A stretch of 64,000 nt of DNA from Marinoscillum pacificum. GTDB taxonomy: Bacteria > Bacteroidota > Bacteroidia > Cytophagales > Cyclobacteriaceae. The stretch lies in NCBI RefSeq assembly GCF_024714495.1, contig NZ_JAMZMJ010000001.1:868001-932000 (forward strand), written 5' to 3'. The position numbers and the translations under genes are program-made. The notes beneath the pieces are model-generated. The model did no database searches, had not been told where the DNA came from, and worked only from the letters and a program-made list of their open reading frames with translations. This document shows, one piece after another, positions 24,206 to 33,570 of the stretch (positions within the stretch are counted from its first letter, which is position 1; each line of letters opens with the position of its first letter).

Positions 24206-26679
24206 TATTTATTGGTTCCTACAGACTCCGTCTTATCTATTTTCAAAGACAGTATTTGTTTAATGGACTCAATTTCTGATTTTAGGGATTCGATTTCCGA
24301 ATTATCCTTAGCTGCCAATTCAGCTTTGAGCTCTCCATTTTCTTTCTCCAAAGAAGCTACCTTCGCATCTAGCTCTTTTACTGCTTCAATCAATACAGCA
24401 ACCATTTGAGCATAATTCACAGCTTTGTAACCATCAGCATTGGTATGAACAAACTCAGGATATACTTCTTCTACCTCTTGGGCAATAACCCCAATCTGTT
24501 TGTCCGAACCTCTATTTTTGTCTTTCCAGTAATACGAAGTACCTCTTAATTGCTTCGTTTTATCCAATGCACCTTCCAGAGTCTGAATATCTCTTTTGTA
24601 ACGACGGTCTGAAGACAATACGTTGCCCTGAGAAGTCACGGTACCAAGAACCATTAAGTCCCCACTCGTACCATCCGCCAAAAAGGATGTAGCAAGTGTA
24701 TCATTTCTTAGGGTTAACTGGTTAGATCCTGCTTCATAAAGGAAACGATTTTCATCAGCTGAATTTTGAATAGCAATTCCTCCATTGTCACCAGCAACAA
24801 AGAAGTTAGCTGCTGAACCACCATCCGTTCTGTTAGCAGAAATATTTCCATCATTTCCATTTAAGGAAACTCTTGTGACTTCTGAAGCATCACGCAACTC
24901 AAGTCCTCCACCGCCTGATTCAAATAAACTACCAGTAAGGTAAACTGTATGTCTATTGACCCCACTATTTGTACTGTAAAGATTAAAATCTCCATAATCT
25001 TCACCAGACAAAGTTTGATTCACTTCCATTTTTCCGGCATCAAAATACCAACCAGAACCATCATCTTTTGAACTAAACATGGTCAATGAAGCCAGATCAT
25101 TGTCTTGCCAACCCTTTCCTTGTAACACAAAATTGATTGACTGATCACCCCAAAGTTCAAGAAGACCGGACTCACCGTCAGGATCACTTCCACCATCATC
25201 GTTTGATGTGGATATATTAACCAAATTAGGCAATCCCGCAATTGATCTTGTACTAGTATTCATATTAAAATATGCTCCCTCTCCTAGAGAATTAGTATTT
25301 AATCCGAATTGGATAAGCTGAACATAAGGATCTTCTGAAGAGCCTTCCATAAAGAAATAAGGCAAATTATTGTTCCAAGAAGCGAATCCTGTTAAAGTTG
25401 CTCCTGAGAATGTTCCATCAGGGTTGTGCCCTACCAACTGAGTAAATCCTCCTGTACTGCTCGCATTACCAATCCATGCAGCTACGTTATGAAATTCATC
25501 GAATAAATTTAAGTTACCAACTCCATTCGGAGAGGTTCGTAACCTTGCACCTTGGTTTCTAAGTGAATCATATAAATAAAGTCCACTACCATAATTACCG
25601 TAGGCTGACCCCAGAATAACCTTAGTGGAATCATTCGGGCTATTCAAAACCAAACTCCCCGAACCATTGTAAATATTTAAATTAGCTTTCATTAAGCCAT
25701 CTTCACCAATAAGTTGGACATCCTTAGATTGAATAGAGTCTAGATTTGAAACCTCACCACCTATCGCCGAACCATTTACAATTAGCTCTCCGTTTACATT
25801 AACAGATCCATCAAACCATCCGGCCCAGTTTTCTCCTGGGCTGTTATAAGCCATTCCATGAATACCAATATTCTTTTGTGTTTCAGTACCAGAAGCAATA
25901 CCTCTTACTCCAATATGCTCACCAGTTCCAGGTCCATATGCTTCAATGTAAGCACCAAATTGACTAGAATCAGATTGTACTGAGTTTGCTCTTCCCCATA
26001 ACGCCCAGTTCATACCGCCGCCTCCGGCGTAAGCTGAAACACCTATTCCATGACCTCCTCCAGTTGCGGTGTATTGAGCCTGCATAGCTCTACCTCCAAC
26101 ATTTGAATTACCATATAAGGAGGACAACTGAGAAGTCACATAAGCTTCCGGATCTGTTAGCTCTGATTGATTGTTAATACTTCTTCCATTTTCAGCATAC
26201 GAAAAAAGACCTGTATTCAAACCCTCACCTTTTGCCTCTATATAGGCACCTATTCTAGATCCTGTGCCAAAAGAGGTACCTGTACTATTGTTTAATACTG
26301 TCAAAGCAGTTGTAGTTGTATCGGTAGATTCGGTAATAACAAACCTTCCTGTTTTAGACCCGATTGGGGCATAAATCATTACTGAAGATAAAGCTGTTCC
26401 ATCAACCGAAATGCTTAATTCCACCTCTCCACTTGCATCAAATAAAGAGTCCGGAATAGGAGTTACACTTCCCAATATCACACTATAATAGCCATCCAAT
26501 ATTGAAACATCTTCGTGAGTTTCTTCCCATTCAATAGAAGGAAACCCAAATACAAAGGATTTAGTACCTGTCACAGGCTCGTCATTCTCAGTTAATTTCC
26601 CTTGAAACGGGATTTTCTGAGCTGATACGTAAAAGGCCCCAAGAACCAGGGCAAAGGTTAGTAAGCGTTTAATGATCAT
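24205..26679 (-). CDS. Surface protein with C-terminal peptidase-S74 intramolecular chaperone domain (824 aa)
   Basis: Exported protein: Sec signal (MIIKRLLTFALVLGAFYVSAQK), a beta-sandwich domain of the type seen before Bacteroidota tail-fiber-domain proteins, then long Gly/Ser/Asn-rich beta-repeats (about 130-680). The C-terminus is the S74/ICA chaperone: S690 in SDRRYKRDI marks the self-cleavage motif, followed by YYWKDKNRG, IGVIAQEVEEVYPEFV and VNYAQMVAVLIEAVKEL. A final coiled coil (about 770-810) probably trimerises the chain before release. In phage tail fibres this domain folds a trimeric beta-helix and is cut off. No phage genes surround it, so it is a cellular surface protein. It is co-translated with the T9SS LRR protein. 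Confidence 0.87.
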   Translation of the reverse strand: MIIKRLLTFALVLGAFYVSAQKIPFQGKLTENDEPVTGTKSFVFGFPSIEWEETHEDVSILDGYYSVILGSVTPIPDSLFDASGEVELSISVDGTALSSVMIYAPIGSKTGRFVITESTDTTTTALTVLNNSTGTSFGTGSRIGAYIEAKGEGLNTGLFSYAENGRSINNQSELTDPEAYVTSQLSSLYGNSNVGGRAMQAQYTATGGGHGIGVSAYAGGGGMNWALWGRANSVQSDSSQFGAYIEAYGPGTGEHIGVRGIASGTETQKNIGIHGMAYNSPGENWAGWFDGSVNVNGELIVNGSAIGGEVSNLDSIQSKDVQLIGEDGLMKANLNIYNGSGSLVLNSPNDSTKVILGSAYGNYGSGLYLYDSLRNQGARLRTSPNGVGNLNLFDEFHNVAAWIGNASSTGGFTQLVGHNPDGTFSGATLTGFASWNNNLPYFFMEGSSEDPYVQLIQFGLNTNSLGEGAYFNMNTSTRSIAGLPNLVNISTSNDDGGSDPDGESGLLELWGDQSINFVLQGKGWQDNDLASLTMFSSKDDGSGWYFDAGKMEVNQTLSGEDYGDFNLYSTNSGVNRHTVYLTGSLFESGGGGLELRDASEVTRVSLNGNDGNISANRTDGGSAANFFVAGDNGGIAIQNSADENRFLYEAGSNQLTLRNDTLATSFLADGTSGDLMVLGTVTSQGNVLSSDRRYKRDIQTLEGALDKTKQLRGTSYYWKDKNRGSDKQIGVIAQEVEEVYPEFVHTNADGYKAVNYAQMVAVLIEAVKELDAKVASLEKENGELKAELAAKDNSEIESLKSEIESIKQILSLKIDKTESVGTNK

Positions 26680-26971
26680 GTCTACAGTGTTAAAATATTT
26701 AATGCCGAAAATTACAAGGTTAATTTTTCAGGTGCCATCGCTCGAAATAGGTATTTTGCTTAAAATGAGCATTCCATTTCACAATCAACAGCACATTTTT
26801 CTTTACAAAAAATACCTCCATACAGTAATACTTTGCAAATGAGTAATAAGTGATTTCGTTGAATTAAATGGTGTTAGCACCAACATCTAGCTGTAATCAC
26901 TTGTACACCTTGCTTTAGCATATATTCGTAGAATTATTTTCGACGAATCAGGACTATCTAATCATGAAATC

Positions 26972-27610
26972 ATGGAGATCCACTATCAGATAAACAAATC
27001 CACCAGCCCTAAATGTCAGGTAATACTAGCACATGGTGCCGGAGCAGGTATGTACCATGAGTTTTTTGAGTCATTAGCAACAGAACTTGTAAAACTGGAT
27101 ATAAACATTATTCGGTTTAACTTCAGTTATATAGAAGAAGGAAAAAAATTACCTGGCTCACAAGCTAAATCAGTTGCCAATTGGAAGGAGATTATTCAAA
27201 TAACTAAGAACTTGAACCCAAACATTCCAATATTTATAGGCGGTAAATCCTATGGCGGAAGAATGGCTTCGCATTATATAATAGAAGAACCTAAATATCA
27301 AGAGTTCGTCAAAGGAGTATTTTATCTAGGATACCCGTTACACTCTATTGGGAAGCCATCATTAAAGAAAGCTGAACATCTCCATCTAATTCAAATTCCT
27401 CAACTCTTTTTACAGGGCACAAGAGATAAACTAGCCGATATTGGGCTCATTGAGGAGTTGGTACCTACATTGAAAGTATCTTCACTCTCAATTTTTGAAA
27501 ACGCAGATCATAGCTTTCAGGTACCGAAAAAAATGGGAGGAAACATGAATGAGATGTACAAACAACTGGCTGAAACCATTGATCAATGGGTTCTCAGCCA
27601 GCTGTTATGA
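26972..27610 (+). CDS. Alpha/beta-hydrolase, dienelactone-hydrolase/KANL3-Tex30-like (212 aa)
   Basis: Small cytoplasmic hydrolase of the COG3571 type. The oxyanion segment ILAHGAGAGMYHEF is followed by the nucleophile motif GGKSYGGRMAS (Ser near 91), the acid in LQGTRDKLADIG (Asp near 153) and the His in ENADHSF (near 179), all in the expected order. No signal peptide is present. Substrate unknown. It converges with the GH3 gene with six bases between stop codons, so it is not part of the glucan locus. Confidence 0.85.
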   Translation: MEIHYQINKSTSPKCQVILAHGAGAGMYHEFFESLATELVKLDINIIRFNFSYIEEGKKLPGSQAKSVANWKEIIQITKNLNPNIPIFIGGKSYGGRMASHYIIEEPKYQEFVKGVFYLGYPLHSIGKPSLKKAEHLHLIQIPQLFLQGTRDKLADIGLIEELVPTLKVSSLSIFENADHSFQVPKKMGGNMNEMYKQLAETIDQWVLSQLL

Positions 27611-27616
27611 AACTAA

Positions 27617-29887
27617 TTAAAAGGTTAGGTTGATAGTTTCTTTCATTAAGTCCATGGAATTGGTACCAACCATAATGTCGAATGCTCCATCTTCCACAAC
27701 GAATTCATATTGGTTATTATAGAATCCTAAATCTTCTTTAGTTAGCTCAAAGGTTACTTTCTGCTGCCCTCCAGCTGCAACTTCCACTTGTTTAAAATCA
27801 ACAAGTCTTTTAATTGGCTGAGTTAAACTAGCCACTCGATCTCTTATGTAAACCTGAACCGTTTCTTTACCTGGAGTTTTTGACGTATTCGATATCAAGA
27901 CTTCCACCTTTACCTTGCCATTTTCAACACTTTGAACATTTAAATCCGAATAGTTGAATTCAGAATAACTCAATCCAAATCCAAATGGATAAGTCCCTTC
28001 ATTCGGAGAGTCTGTATAATGTGACCAGAACACCAATCCATTGTCAAATGCATTGGTAACCGGTCTTCCAGTACTTTTACGGTCGTAATGCAATGGTTCC
28101 TGACCAACATTATCCGGGAATGTCACAGGAAGTTTTCCTGAAGGATTGTAATCACCAAAAAGCACATCTGCAATAGCATTTCCGGCTTCAGAACCTGAAA
28201 ACCATGTTTCTAATATTGCAGATGCTTTCTCTGCTAATTCAGGAATAGCCAAAGGACGACCATTCATTAGCACCACCACAACATTCTTATTCACCTTGAT
28301 CAGCTCATTGAACAATTCCAATTGCTTGCCTTTTAAGCTAATGTCTGCCTGACTTCTACCCTCTCCAGTTTGGTAACAGTCTTCACCAACAGTCAAAACA
28401 ACAACTTCAGATGTACGCGCAAGGTTGATAGCTTCTTCAAATCCCTCACCTTGGTCATCTTCAAAAGTCAATTCATGTACGAAATCTCTATTACCTGTCG
28501 TTAGTGTATATCCCTGAGCGAATTGGACTTTAGTCTTTTTAGAAACTGCATTTTTGATACCTTCCTCAACAGATACCGCACTATTGGCTATCGCTTGAGC
28601 TCTCCAGTTACCTAAAGGAATATCCTTACTTCCAGCCAACTGACCAATTACAGCTATAGATTTAATGTTTTTCGAAAGTGGTAATAGGTTGTTTTCATTT
28701 TTAAGAAGAACCAATGTTGATTTTGCTACATCACGAGCTATTTTCTTGGTTTCAGCAGTATAAACTAACTCTTTCTCACGCTTATCGTCACAATATTTGT
28801 ACGGATCTTCGAATAGACCTAAACGATATTTGACACTCAAAATACGTTTAACGGCATCGTCTAAAGTAGACATATCTACTTTTCCAGATGCTACGAGCTG
28901 CTCTAATTCAAACTCATAAATTCGAGCTTCCATGTCCATATCCGATCCAGCGTTGAAAGCAAGTTCTCCGGCATGTGCAGAGTCTTCTGCAAACCCATGG
29001 GTCAACAACTCACCAATAGATCCCCAATCAGAAACCATAAATCCATCAAAGCCCCATCTTCCTTTAAGAATTTCTCTTTGCAAATACTTATCTCCCGTTG
29101 CCGGCACACCACTGATTTCATTGAACGAATTCATGAAAGTAGCAGCTCCTGCATTCACAGCAGCTTCGAAAGGTGGCAATATCACATTGTATAAAGTTTG
29201 CGGAGAAACATCTGCTGTATTATAATCTCTTCCAGCTTCCGCAAATGCGTAACCAGCAAAGTGTTTAGCACATGCCGCAATAGTTAAAGGATCAGACAAA
29301 TCATCACCCTGATATCCTTCAATCCATGCCTTAGCCATTACAGAGGTAAGGTAGGAGTCTTCTCCAGCACCCTCCATGATTCTACCCCATCGAGCATCCC
29401 AACTCACATCAATCATAGGAGAAAATGTCCAGTGTACTCCGCTAGCACCAGTTTCTTGTGCAGCTAATGCAGCTCCTCTTTTTGCACCTTCAAAATCCCA
29501 GGAAGCTGATTGTGCAATTGGAACAGGCAGCATGGTTTTATAGCCATGAATCACATCGTATCCAAATATCAATGGAATACCTAAACGACTATTTTCTACA
29601 GCCATTTTTTGAGCCTCGCGTGTACCTTTAGCTGTAAGTACGTTGAGCATCCCTCCTACATATCCTTTTTTAATATTGTCAGCCTTCAGCTGGTTGTTGT
29701 CATCAGCAGGAACCGGACCCGTAAACTCCCAGGTACCATTGTACATATTCGTTTGACCAACTTTTTCTGCAATGGTCATAATGGCGACCAGACTATCTAC
29801 TTTACTGGCTATTTGAGCTTCTGACAGTTTCTGAGCTTGAGCGCCAAAAACTATGAATGCAAGAAGCAGTGTTAATTTATAGTTCAT
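27617..29887 (-). CDS. bglX: GH3 beta-glucosidase, BglX-type (756 aa)
   Basis: Periplasmic exo-beta-glucosidase that removes glucose from the non-reducing end of beta-glucans. Signal peptide MNYKLTLLLAFIVFGAQAQ. The GH3 N-terminal barrel shows IPLIFGYDVIHG, KHFAGY (208-213) and the nucleophile D287 in DGFMVSDWGS. The C-terminal alpha/beta sandwich holds VLLKNENNLLPL, and the FnIII-like tail begins near 660 with YPFGFGLSYSEF. The length fits BglX. The start overlaps the stop of the preceding GH16 gene (29884-29887, ATGA), and its place at the end of a SusCD/GH16 operon points to laminari-oligosaccharides as substrate. Confidence 0.93.
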   Translation of the reverse strand: MNYKLTLLLAFIVFGAQAQKLSEAQIASKVDSLVAIMTIAEKVGQTNMYNGTWEFTGPVPADDNNQLKADNIKKGYVGGMLNVLTAKGTREAQKMAVENSRLGIPLIFGYDVIHGYKTMLPVPIAQSASWDFEGAKRGAALAAQETGASGVHWTFSPMIDVSWDARWGRIMEGAGEDSYLTSVMAKAWIEGYQGDDLSDPLTIAACAKHFAGYAFAEAGRDYNTADVSPQTLYNVILPPFEAAVNAGAATFMNSFNEISGVPATGDKYLQREILKGRWGFDGFMVSDWGSIGELLTHGFAEDSAHAGELAFNAGSDMDMEARIYEFELEQLVASGKVDMSTLDDAVKRILSVKYRLGLFEDPYKYCDDKREKELVYTAETKKIARDVAKSTLVLLKNENNLLPLSKNIKSIAVIGQLAGSKDIPLGNWRAQAIANSAVSVEEGIKNAVSKKTKVQFAQGYTLTTGNRDFVHELTFEDDQGEGFEEAINLARTSEVVVLTVGEDCYQTGEGRSQADISLKGKQLELFNELIKVNKNVVVVLMNGRPLAIPELAEKASAILETWFSGSEAGNAIADVLFGDYNPSGKLPVTFPDNVGQEPLHYDRKSTGRPVTNAFDNGLVFWSHYTDSPNEGTYPFGFGLSYSEFNYSDLNVQSVENGKVKVEVLISNTSKTPGKETVQVYIRDRVASLTQPIKRLVDFKQVEVAAGGQQKVTFELTKEDLGFYNNQYEFVVEDGAFDIMVGTNSMDLMKETINLTF

Positions 29888-30708
29888 TTTTGTTGGTATA
29901 CTTTAACGTAATCAATTTCAAATGTCTGTGGCCATATACTTTCATCCACACCAAACTTTCCTCCCCAGTTTCCACCTACGGCCAGGTTAAGTATTAAGTG
30001 AAAATTCTGATCAAACGGCCAACCTTCGTAGTTTTCCTTTTCCTTGTTAAGAGTCAAATAGTCCTTACCATCTATGGACCAGGTCATGCTGGAATCATTC
30101 CAATTAAATCCATAAAGATGAAACTGCTGACTGATATCTTCTATAAATAAGCTATCCGACTTTTGGGTACCAATAATATGATTGTACTTTTTGGAATGAA
30201 TAGTACCATATACCATTCCCTGGTTATAGCCCACATGCTCCATAATGTCAATTTCTCCATCCAATGGCCACTCCATGCGTCTGTCTAATGTTGGTAGCAT
30301 CCAAATAGCCGGCCAGGTACCTCTACCTTCAGGAAGCTTAGCATTTACTTCAATTCTGCCATAAGTCCAATCACCTTTTGATTTGGTAATTAATTTGGCG
30401 CTTGAATATCCTTTTTCTTTAGTTGAGTCAATAAGTGCTCTAATTTTTAAAGTTCCGTTACTGACTTCTAGGTTTTTTGAATCATCAGAGTAATACTGCA
30501 ATTCATTGTTTCCAAATCCGCAATTGGATGGACAGCCATCTCCGATGACAGGGCTCCATTTATTTTGATCTAGCGATTCACCATTGAAATCATCCTGCCA
30601 AATCAGAACTTCTTGAGTTGATTGTTGACTTTCAGGCTGCTTTTTATCAGTTGTACATGCAGCCAATAGCATAGAGAATGCTAATCCAGATATTAGTATT
30701 TTAATCAT
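29884..30708 (-). CDS. GH16 endo-beta-1,3-glucanase-like lipoprotein (274 aa)
   Basis: Surface-anchored laminarinase-type enzyme. I chose M at 30708 (MIKILISGLAFSMLLAAC, lipobox C18); a longer frame from 30756 would overlap the upstream gene and lacks a good signal. The single GH16 domain has the catalytic signature GEIDIMEHVG with E152, D154 and E157, and carbohydrate-contact blocks GYSSAKLITKS, GRGTWPAIWMLP and NLAVGGNWGG. The extra Met in IDIME is typical of the laminarinase branch of GH16. It is transcribed between the Calx-beta GH16 gene (13 bases upstream) and GH3 (4-base overlap). Confidence 0.92.
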   Translation of the reverse strand: MIKILISGLAFSMLLAACTTDKKQPESQQSTQEVLIWQDDFNGESLDQNKWSPVIGDGCPSNCGFGNNELQYYSDDSKNLEVSNGTLKIRALIDSTKEKGYSSAKLITKSKGDWTYGRIEVNAKLPEGRGTWPAIWMLPTLDRRMEWPLDGEIDIMEHVGYNQGMVYGTIHSKKYNHIIGTQKSDSLFIEDISQQFHLYGFNWNDSSMTWSIDGKDYLTLNKEKENYEGWPFDQNFHLILNLAVGGNWGGKFGVDESIWPQTFEIDYVKVYQQK

Positions 30709-30721
30709 CTTTAGGGGATTG

Positions 30722-31915
30722 TTACTGTTTTTCAAACACTCTAATGTAATCAACAATCATAAATTGAGGGAATGTCGTAGAGCTGTTTGGACTCCCTGGC
30801 CAATTACCACCCACTGCTACATTGAAAATAACGAACTGGTCTGATCTCAATTCAGAAAGTGCTGCGGGTGTTATATCAATTTCGTGATATTGCTCTCCAT
30901 CTAATAACCACTTGATTTTGGATTCATCCCATAAAATGGAGAACACATGATATTCATCATTGAATATACCAGAAGAGAGTTTGGTACTTCCTCCATAGTT
31001 TGCATAACTACCATTGTTGTCCCAATGCACCGTACCATGCACTACATTATCTCTGCCATCTCCTCCACCTATTAATTCCATGATATCTATTTCGCCACAT
31101 TTTGGCCAGCTAACCTGATCAATGTTAGCACCTAACATCCATAAAGCGGGCCAAATTCCTTGTCCATACGGCAAGACAGCTCGGATATCAACTCTTCCGT
31201 ATTTAAATTCCTGCTTGCCCTTTGTTATAATTCTTGATGAGGTGTAGTTATAGCCACCTCTTGATTCTTTTTTGGCGGTGATTACCAGATTACCATCCAC
31301 CATAGAGGTGTTTTCATCGGTATAGTATTCTAATTCATTATTGCCCCAGCCACTATAGCCATTACCAATCTCATAAGTCCAATCATTCAAATTCAATGCC
31401 TCCTGATCAAACTCATCCTGCCAGACCATCTGGTAACCGTCATACGCTGTTGGAGACTGATATCCTGATGATGGTATTATTAATTCATTCCCTGGAGGCT
31501 CATCATTATCCTGAATGGTGATCTCTATTAAATCTGTGTCAACTACCACATTAGTCGATTGAGCTGACAAGGACACAAAAAACGATTCTGTCTCTTCAAA
31601 CTCTTCATCTCCGATCAGACTGATCGATAAAGATTCCCTCATATCTCCTACTTCAAATAAAATAGTGCCGGTAGCAGCTTCGTAATCTTCATCTTTAAGT
31701 GCCGTTCCATCTTCTGTGGTATAGTTGATTATGACTTGCTCATTTTGGGGAGAAGAAAGAAACAAATCAAGAATAACAGAGCGTGTTGTTTCCGTTTCAG
31801 AAATTGAAACATCATTGGAAGTCAAAACAGACGGATCTACCTCGGTAGTACCTTCGTCATTACACGCAAAAAACAGTAAAATGAGAGATAAAGAAATAAT
31901 TACTTTAGCAGGCAT
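30722..31915 (-). CDS. Calx-beta plus GH16 endo-beta-1,3-glucanase lipoprotein (397 aa)
   Basis: Lipoprotein (lipobox C18, LLFFAC) with an N-terminal Calx-beta domain (about 35-138, with EDGTALKDEDYEA and ITIQDNDEP) followed by a GH16 catalytic domain (about 158-397). The catalytic signature CGEIDIMELIGG gives E275, D277 and E280. Calx-beta domains bind calcium and often act as spacers that lift the enzyme from the outer membrane. The two GH16 proteins of this locus share only the catalytic fold, which suggests division of labour on branched or long glucan. It is separated from the upstream binding-protein gene by a strong hairpin. Confidence 0.92.
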   Translation of the reverse strand: MPAKVIISLSLILLFFACNDEGTTEVDPSVLTSNDVSISETETTRSVILDLFLSSPQNEQVIINYTTEDGTALKDEDYEAATGTILFEVGDMRESLSISLIGDEEFEETESFFVSLSAQSTNVVVDTDLIEITIQDNDEPPGNELIIPSSGYQSPTAYDGYQMVWQDEFDQEALNLNDWTYEIGNGYSGWGNNELEYYTDENTSMVDGNLVITAKKESRGGYNYTSSRIITKGKQEFKYGRVDIRAVLPYGQGIWPALWMLGANIDQVSWPKCGEIDIMELIGGGDGRDNVVHGTVHWDNNGSYANYGGSTKLSSGIFNDEYHVFSILWDESKIKWLLDGEQYHEIDITPAALSELRSDQFVIFNVAVGGNWPGSPNSSTTFPQFMIVDYIRVFEKQ

Positions 31916-31937
31916 ATGTTAATTAAGATGGTTTAAA

Positions 31938-31962
31938 CATTGGGTGGCCAAGCCACCCAATG
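31938..31962 (-). promoter_or_regulatory. Strong intra-operon hairpin between binding-protein and enzyme genes
   Basis: CATTGGGTGGC (31938-31948), loop CAA, GCCACCCAATG (31952-31962): a perfect 11-bp stem. On the minus strand only TTTAAAC follows, so it is probably a leaky terminator or an mRNA-stabilising structure rather than a full stop. Confidence 0.65.
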
Positions 31963-32010
31963 AGAATAATTAGAAGTATGAAGAAATGTGGAAGCAAAGC
32001 TTCCTACTAA

Positions 32011-33531
32011 TTATTCAATTACTAAGTTTCTAATATATACTGTTGCCTCAGTAGAGTGACCTCCACCACCAAATCCGATGTAGAACATATCTAAATCTGT
32101 TCTAGTAGTTGGGTTAGAACCATCACCAAGAGACACAGTGTTTGGAGCAGTGACATCAAAAGTTAAAGTCACCCAAGTATCCAAATCCGTCACCTCTTGT
32201 TCCCACTGATAAAGATCCGTCCACCACTGTTCAGTTTGGCTTACATCAGCAAAACCAAAAACAAAACTTTGAGTCAAATCTCCTGTGAAGTCATTAGTAC
32301 TTGGCACAAACACATCAACAGAAATAGTAGTGATGTTATCAAACAAAATGTCTTTAGCATCAGGATTTACTTGTAGCTGTGCTTCTTGATAGTCTGACGC
32401 AATTCTAGTGAATTTACCAACTTTAGTAGCTGCCGCATCTGCTGGATCTTCTACTCCAACCTCAATAAGAGAAGCCCCTGCGATTGTTCCAAGTTCAACG
32501 AAGCTTGTTGCAGACTCAAATGTGTGAGAAAGCTCCTCAAAAGCAACGTTATCAAGATCTGTACCGAAGGCAGCTTGATCTGTAACTAATTCTGGCTCTA
32601 ATGACGCGTCAGAATAACTAGCATAAGTAATTGACCAGTAGTTGTCACCATAATCGAACGCTACATGAAGTAAATCATATCCGTCCATTTGCTCTATAGT
32701 GGCTGTGAATGAAACAGATGAAACAGGTACTGTTGTCAAACCGTCAGTACCTAATTTAGGAACTCCAATCCAAGCACCATCACCTTCAAGAGCAATTTCA
32801 TTAGAAGAGGTGTTGTAAGTATAGGTATGTGTACCGCTCAACCATGCGCTTACATCATCACCACATGCGTTTACCAACGATCCTGATGAAACATCCATAC
32901 AAGACTCTGCAGTTACATCTGAATCACATCCCTCTAAGTTGTTGAATACACCATATTCTGCCCAGAACATACCTTGATCATCGAAAGTATATGTACCATC
33001 AAGTCCAAAAGTGATTGTTTGCTCATACAAACATGGTCTAGCCCCATTGTTTGTCAAGCCTTCCCAGTATACTTGATACCCTTCTGCAGCTGGATCTGAA
33101 CCTGATGCCAAAAACATACTTGTACCATCTCTGTAAAGTTTCCATGTTTTAGAGTCATCGCCAGCAAGTACTCTCAATGCTGCAAATGGATCAGTGATTG
33201 TTACATCCTCAGAACGTTCTGCAGATCCACCTTCACCAGTTGCAGTTAATTTTACGGTATAAGTACCAGCTTCAGCGTATTCGTGAACTGGGTTAGCATC
33301 AGTTGATGTGTTTCCATCACCAAAATCCCATGCATAAGTATCTGCACCTTGTGAGAAGTCAGTGAATGTAACTTGTAAATAATTTTCTTCACTGATCTCA
33401 TATTGGAAACTAGCGATTACTTCTTCAGGTTCTGGCGCTTCATCTTCAGTACATGATGATAGCACTGCCACAGAAAATGCTGCGACCATTAGCCAACCCA
33501 TACGGAAGGCACTCAAAAATTGCTTCTTCAT
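32011..33531 (-). CDS. PKD-domain surface glycan-binding lipoprotein, SusE/SGBP-B-like (506 aa)
   Basis: Outer-membrane lipoprotein (lipobox C27, VLSSC) encoded right after SusD, the place of the surface glycan-binding protein. A PKD domain covers about 38-113 (TYAWDFGDGNTSTDANPVHEYAEAGTYTV split across strands). The middle part (about 115-310) has DDSKTWKLYRDGTSMFLASG and several Cys (CLYEQ, GCDSD, SCMD, NACGDD). The C-terminal beta-sandwich (about 330-506) resembles a carbohydrate-binding module. No catalytic motif is visible. It should hold beta-glucan at the cell surface and hand it to the GH16 enzymes and SusCD. Confidence 0.8.
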   Translation of the reverse strand: MKKQFLSAFRMGWLMVAAFSVAVLSSCTEDEAPEPEEVIASFQYEISEENYLQVTFTDFSQGADTYAWDFGDGNTSTDANPVHEYAEAGTYTVKLTATGEGGSAERSEDVTITDPFAALRVLAGDDSKTWKLYRDGTSMFLASGSDPAAEGYQVYWEGLTNNGARPCLYEQTITFGLDGTYTFDDQGMFWAEYGVFNNLEGCDSDVTAESCMDVSSGSLVNACGDDVSAWLSGTHTYTYNTSSNEIALEGDGAWIGVPKLGTDGLTTVPVSSVSFTATIEQMDGYDLLHVAFDYGDNYWSITYASYSDASLEPELVTDQAAFGTDLDNVAFEELSHTFESATSFVELGTIAGASLIEVGVEDPADAAATKVGKFTRIASDYQEAQLQVNPDAKDILFDNITTISVDVFVPSTNDFTGDLTQSFVFGFADVSQTEQWWTDLYQWEQEVTDLDTWVTLTFDVTAPNTVSLGDGSNPTTRTDLDMFYIGFGGGGHSTEATVYIRNLVIE

Positions 33532-33570
33532 TTTGATAGTTGTTTAAGATATTAAATTGATAGTCTGTTT

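Noticed and set aside
24205-26679. Tail-fibre-type S74 domain as a sign of a prophage
   Set aside because: No capsid, portal, terminase, integrase or lysis gene is in the region. The protein has a Sec signal and a cellular T9SS neighbour.
26924-26948. ATTCGT/ACGAAT inverted repeat before the alpha/beta-hydrolase gene
   Set aside because: Only 6 bp with a 13-base loop, within chance for an AT-rich intergenic region.
29884-30756. Longer start (30756) for the GH16 lipoprotein
   Set aside because: The extra 16 residues would place the lipoprotein signal internally and overlap the upstream gene.
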